Shown one piece after another: positions 6,726-8,847 of a stretch of 8,847 nucleotides of DNA. The stretch is from Acidobacteriota bacterium (GTDB lineage: Bacteria; Acidobacteriota; Blastocatellia; Pyrinomonadales; Pyrinomonadaceae), in NCBI GenBank assembly GCA_020201365.1, contig JAIVGV010000336.1, forward strand, positions 1 through 8,847. The letters run 5' to 3'. The number at the start of each line of letters is the position of its first letter. Position 1 is the first letter of the stretch. The translations under genes and the position numbers were made by a program. The notes below the pieces were generated by a model that did no database searches, had not been told where the DNA came from, and was given only the letters and a program-made list of their open reading frames with translations.

Positions 6726-7568
6726 CGTTATCGCCACCCACTCGCCCGCGGCGCGCGTCTCGCTCTCTGCGACGCCGCGCGAGCGCAGGGCTGCGCGCAC
6801 GTCGTCGGCTTGCGCGTCGAGGACGCCGGAGAGGACGAGGCGACCGCGGGTCGCGGCGACGAGCGCGGGCAGCAGCGGCAGGATCACGTCCGCCGTCAGG
6901 TTGGCGCAGACGAAATCGGCGGAGGCGTCTTCGTCGCCGACCGTGCCGACGCGGAACGCGATCCCGTCCGCGACGCCGTTGAGTCGCGCGTTCTCGCGCG
7001 CGATCCCGACCGCCGCGGCGTCCGTGTCGCAGGCTTCGACCCGCGCTGACGGGCGGAGCAGCGCCGCGGCGATGGCGAGTATCCCTGTGCCCGTGCCCAC
7101 GTCGAGGAAGCTCGCGCCGTCGAAATAATCTTCGACGGCTTCGAGGCAGAGGCGCGTCGTCTCGTGCGTGCCCGTGCCGAAAGCCATGCCGGGCTCGATG
7201 CGTATGACGATCCCACCCGGCTCGTCGTCAACCTCACTCCACGGCGGCGCGACGACGAAGCGCTCCCCGATCCTCACTGGCTGCCAACTCTTCTTCCACT
7301 CGCCGAGCCAGTCGCGCGCCTCGACTTCGCGCGTCGTCATGCCACGCACCGACGACGAAGGCAGTTCGTAAATTCTCAATGCGTCGAGCAGCGCCGCGCG
7401 CACGCGCTCGCGCTCGGGCGGCGCGTCGAAGTACGCCGAGACGCGCGCGAGCCCGTCCGCGTCCGTCCCCGCGCCCTCTTCCGTCCCCAGCGCGCCCGCC
7501 TCCGAGAGCGCGTAAGCGACAGCCTCGCGCGCCGCCGGTTCGAGCGTGATGTCGAGGGCGAACCACAT
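6702..7568 (-). CDS. prmA: Ribosomal protein L11 methyltransferase
   Basis: S-adenosylmethionine-dependent enzyme that methylates ribosomal protein L11. The 288-residue protein starts MWFALDITL, the usual start of the family. Its N-terminal L11-recognition domain is followed by the linker RDWLGEWKKSWQPVRIG (85-101). The Rossmann methyltransferase domain has PGMAFGTGTHETT (126-138), the cofactor motif DVGTGTGIL (156-164), the acidic end of strand 2 (ACDTD, 179-183) and NLTADVI (223-229). All key motifs are present. The last residues, RMKAGG, and the stop codon are read from the 7-bp repeat arm that begins inside the gene, an unusual end for the family. There is no Shine-Dalgarno site; the leader consists of the AGTACTG-type repeat arm read as CTCAGTA. 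It lies 108 bases after era. Pairing of prmA with rsmE is common in bacteria. Confidence 0.96.
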   Translation of the reverse strand: MWFALDITLEPAAREAVAYALSEAGALGTEEGAGTDADGLARVSAYFDAPPERERVRAALLDALRIYELPSSSVRGMTTREVEARDWLGEWKKSWQPVRIGERFVVAPPWSEVDDEPGGIVIRIEPGMAFGTGTHETTRLCLEAVEDYFDGASFLDVGTGTGILAIAAALLRPSARVEACDTDAAAVGIARENARLNGVADGIAFRVGTVGDEDASADFVCANLTADVILPLLPALVAATRGRLVLSGVLDAQADDVRAALRSRGVAESETRAAGEWVAITARMKAGG

Positions 7569-7574
7569 AAGACG

Positions 7575-7692
7575 AAGTACTGAGTACTGAGTACTGAGTA
7601 CTGAGAAAAGGCAAGGCGCGATGTCTTGAGTAAAGCGCGATGCCTTGAATTTTGTCTTTCACTCAGTACTCAGCACTCAGTACTCAGTACTT
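7575..7692. repeat. Inverted pair of AGTACTG heptamer arrays at the era-prmA junction
   Basis: The left arm (7575-7605) holds four tandem AGTACTG units. The right arm (7662-7692) is its reverse complement at 30 of 31 positions; the one difference is 7593 against 7674. On the plus strand this is an A-C mismatch, but in the minus-strand mRNA it is a G-U pair, so the sense transcript could form an unbroken 31-bp stem with a 56-base loop. The right arm contains the last codons and stop of era, the left arm the leader of prmA. No transposase or target-site duplication is evident. Confidence 0.9.
7616..7648. repeat. 14-bp direct repeat in the loop of the era-prmA hairpin
   Basis: GCGCGATGTCTTGA at 7616-7629 recurs as GCGCGATGCCTTGA at 7635-7648, one base different, with a period of 19. 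CAAGGC (7612-7617) can also pair with GCCTTG (7642-7647), which would form a smaller inner hairpin within the loop. Confidence 0.7.
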
Positions 7693-8609
7693 TTTTTGAT
7701 CCCGATTTCGTCGAGCGCGCGCCCGCTGTTGCGCCAGCCCTCTTCGACGCGGACGAACAGCTCGAGATAGACCTTGTGCCCGACCAGTTTTTCTATGTCG
7801 CGTCGGGCGCGCGTCCCCGTCTCGCGCAGGCGCTCGGCACCCTTGCCGATGATGATCTTTTTCTGCGAGGCGCGCTCGACGAAGATGGCGCAGTGGATGC
7901 GGGCGAAGTCCGCGCGCTCCTGCTCGTAAGCTTCGGTGACGACCGCCGTGACGTAGGGAATCTCCTCGCCCGTCGTCTGCAAGATTTTTTCGCGCACGAT
8001 CTCCGCGACGATGGCGCGCAAGGGCTGATCGGTCAGCTCGTCCTCGGCGAAGACGGGCTCGCCTTCGGGGAGTTGTCGGATGATCTCTTTGATGAGCGTC
8101 TCGACGCCCGCGCCCTTGAGCGCGGAGAGCGGGAGGATCGCGCGCCAGTCGTGCTCCCTGCCGTAGAACTCCATGAGCGGGAGCAAGCCCGCCTTATCTT
8201 TCACCTTGTCGGTCTTGTTCAGGACGAGCAGCGCGGGCTTCGCGGACTGCTTGACGAGATCGAGCACGAAGCGGTCGCCGTTGCCCGTCGAGACCGAGGC
8301 GTCGCGCATGAGGACGACTAACTGGACGCCTTCGAGCGCGTCGTGGACGGCAGCCATCATGCGGCGGTTCAAGAGGTATCCGGGCTGGTGGACGCCCGGC
8401 GTGTCAACCAGAACGATCTGCCCTCCGGGGCGCGTAATCACGCCCTGAATCTGCCAGCGCGTCGTCTGCGGCTTGTTCGAGACCGCCGCGATCTTCTCGC
8501 CGACGAGGCGGTTCAAGAGCGTTGACTTGCCCGCGTTCGGTCGCCCGACGAGCGCGACGTAGCCGCTGCGGAAATTTTTGTGCGCCGAACTTTCCCCGCC
8601 TTCGATCAT
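7677..8609 (-). CDS. era: GTPase Era
   Basis: Essential GTPase that binds the 3' end of 16S rRNA through a KH domain and helps 30S maturation. The 310-residue protein has the GTPase motifs in order: G1 GRPNAGKST (22-30), G2 in PQTTR (47-51), G3 DTPG (69-72), G4 NKTD (131-134) and G5 SAL (162-164). The C-terminal KH domain has IIGKGAERLRETGTRARRDIE (253-272) and ends in LFVRVEEGWR. The KH loop usually reads GXXG; here the last Gly is Ala258. The final KKSTEY and the stop codon come from an A-run and the AGTACTG repeat arm, after the point (EIGI) where family members usually end. The ATG at 8609 lies 7 bases after the stop of the upstream gene; no clear ribosome binding site is visible, so translation may be coupled. 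Confidence 0.96.
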   Translation of the reverse strand: MIEGGESSAHKNFRSGYVALVGRPNAGKSTLLNRLVGEKIAAVSNKPQTTRWQIQGVITRPGGQIVLVDTPGVHQPGYLLNRRMMAAVHDALEGVQLVVLMRDASVSTGNGDRFVLDLVKQSAKPALLVLNKTDKVKDKAGLLPLMEFYGREHDWRAILPLSALKGAGVETLIKEIIRQLPEGEPVFAEDELTDQPLRAIVAEIVREKILQTTGEEIPYVTAVVTEAYEQERADFARIHCAIFVERASQKKIIIGKGAERLRETGTRARRDIEKLVGHKVYLELFVRVEEGWRNSGRALDEIGIKKSTEY

Positions 8610-8616
8610 GCGACTT

Positions 8617-8847
8617 TTAGCCGATCCGTGAATTCGTGCCGAGCGCGATTATCGCACGGCGCAGGCGCGCGTGACGACGGAGCAGGCGCAGGTAGCCAAG
8701 CTCTGAGCGCCCGGCTTTGGCGCGGACGATTGCGACGACGGCGCGCTTCTCCTCGCGCGTCCAGCGCGCGAGGTCGGGCACGAGCGCGAGCACGAGCGAG
8801 AGGTTCGAGAGCGCGCGCCGCTCGTCTTCGTCGAAGCGCGCGCGCGT
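8617..8847 (-). CDS. C-terminal part of an unrecognised protein (partial, cut by the window edge)
   Basis: An uninterrupted minus-strand frame of 76 residues enters from the right edge and stops with TAA at 8617-8619. It has no start within the window. The visible end is helix-rich and basic, with segments such as FDEDERRALSNLS, VPDLARWTREEKRAVV and YLRLLRRHARLRRAI. The hydrophobic and charged residues alternate as in amphipathic helices, which supports a real protein rather than a chance frame. I do not recognise the family. Its stop is only 7 bases before the era start, so the two are very probably in one operon. Confidence 0.6.
   Translation of the reverse strand, partial: TRARFDEDERRALSNLSLVLALVPDLARWTREEKRAVVAIVRAKAGRSELGYLRLLRRHARLRRAIIALGTNSRIG

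Noticed and set aside
7234..7662. A minus-strand open frame starting GTG at 7662 through the repeat into prmA
   Set aside because: It is in a different frame from prmA, with the repeat read as LSTQYSVLST and the remainder Arg/Gly-rich. It exists because the repeat lacks stops on this strand.
7575..7692. CRISPR array or transposon end
   Set aside because: The units are 7 bp in direct tandem without spacers, and there is no cas gene, transposase or visible target-site duplication.

Overview
This very GC-rich bacterial window carries eight genes, all on the minus strand. The set is seven complete genes and the 3' end of an eighth, packed with short spacers. No RNA gene, transposase, CRISPR array or phage gene is visible. 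The gene complement, the flavour of the proteins and the heptanucleotide repeats suggest a soil or environmental Acidobacteriota-like organism, perhaps of the Blastocatellia type. That is an impression from reading, not a search result, and I hold it with low to moderate confidence.

In the direction of transcription (right to left), the window opens with the C-terminal end of an unrecognised protein (8617-8847). It is followed 7 bases later by era, then prmA and rsmE. These three form a ribosome-biogenesis block: a 16S rRNA/30S assembly GTPase, the ribosomal protein L11 methyltransferase and the 16S rRNA m3U1498 methyltransferase. A weak terminator follows rsmE. Next comes a second unit with a 91-residue protein of unknown function and a secreted subtilisin-family (S8) serine protease, closed by a good hairpin terminator. 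The last unit is central carbon metabolism: an FGGY sugar kinase, probably gluconokinase, and then transketolase. Together these would feed gluconate into the pentose phosphate pathway and rearrange the resulting sugar phosphates.

The most unusual structure lies at the two internal junctions of the era-prmA-rsmE block. Each junction holds two arms of 7-bp tandem repeats in inverted orientation: AGTACTG units between era and prmA, and AAGGATG-type units between prmA and rsmE. The two repeats are unrelated in sequence but built alike. In each, the first arm supplies the stop codon and last residues of the upstream gene, the arms can pair into a long hairpin, and the second arm ends just before the start codon of the next gene, which has no visible Shine-Dalgarno site. 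Both heptamers contain TGA on the strand that is read first from either side. Because 7 is not a multiple of 3, each array gives stops in all three frames whichever way it is entered.

There is no stretch longer than 300 bases without a gene. The largest spacer is 183 bases (5645-5827), which holds the rsmE terminator, a possible promoter and the ribosome binding site of the small protein.
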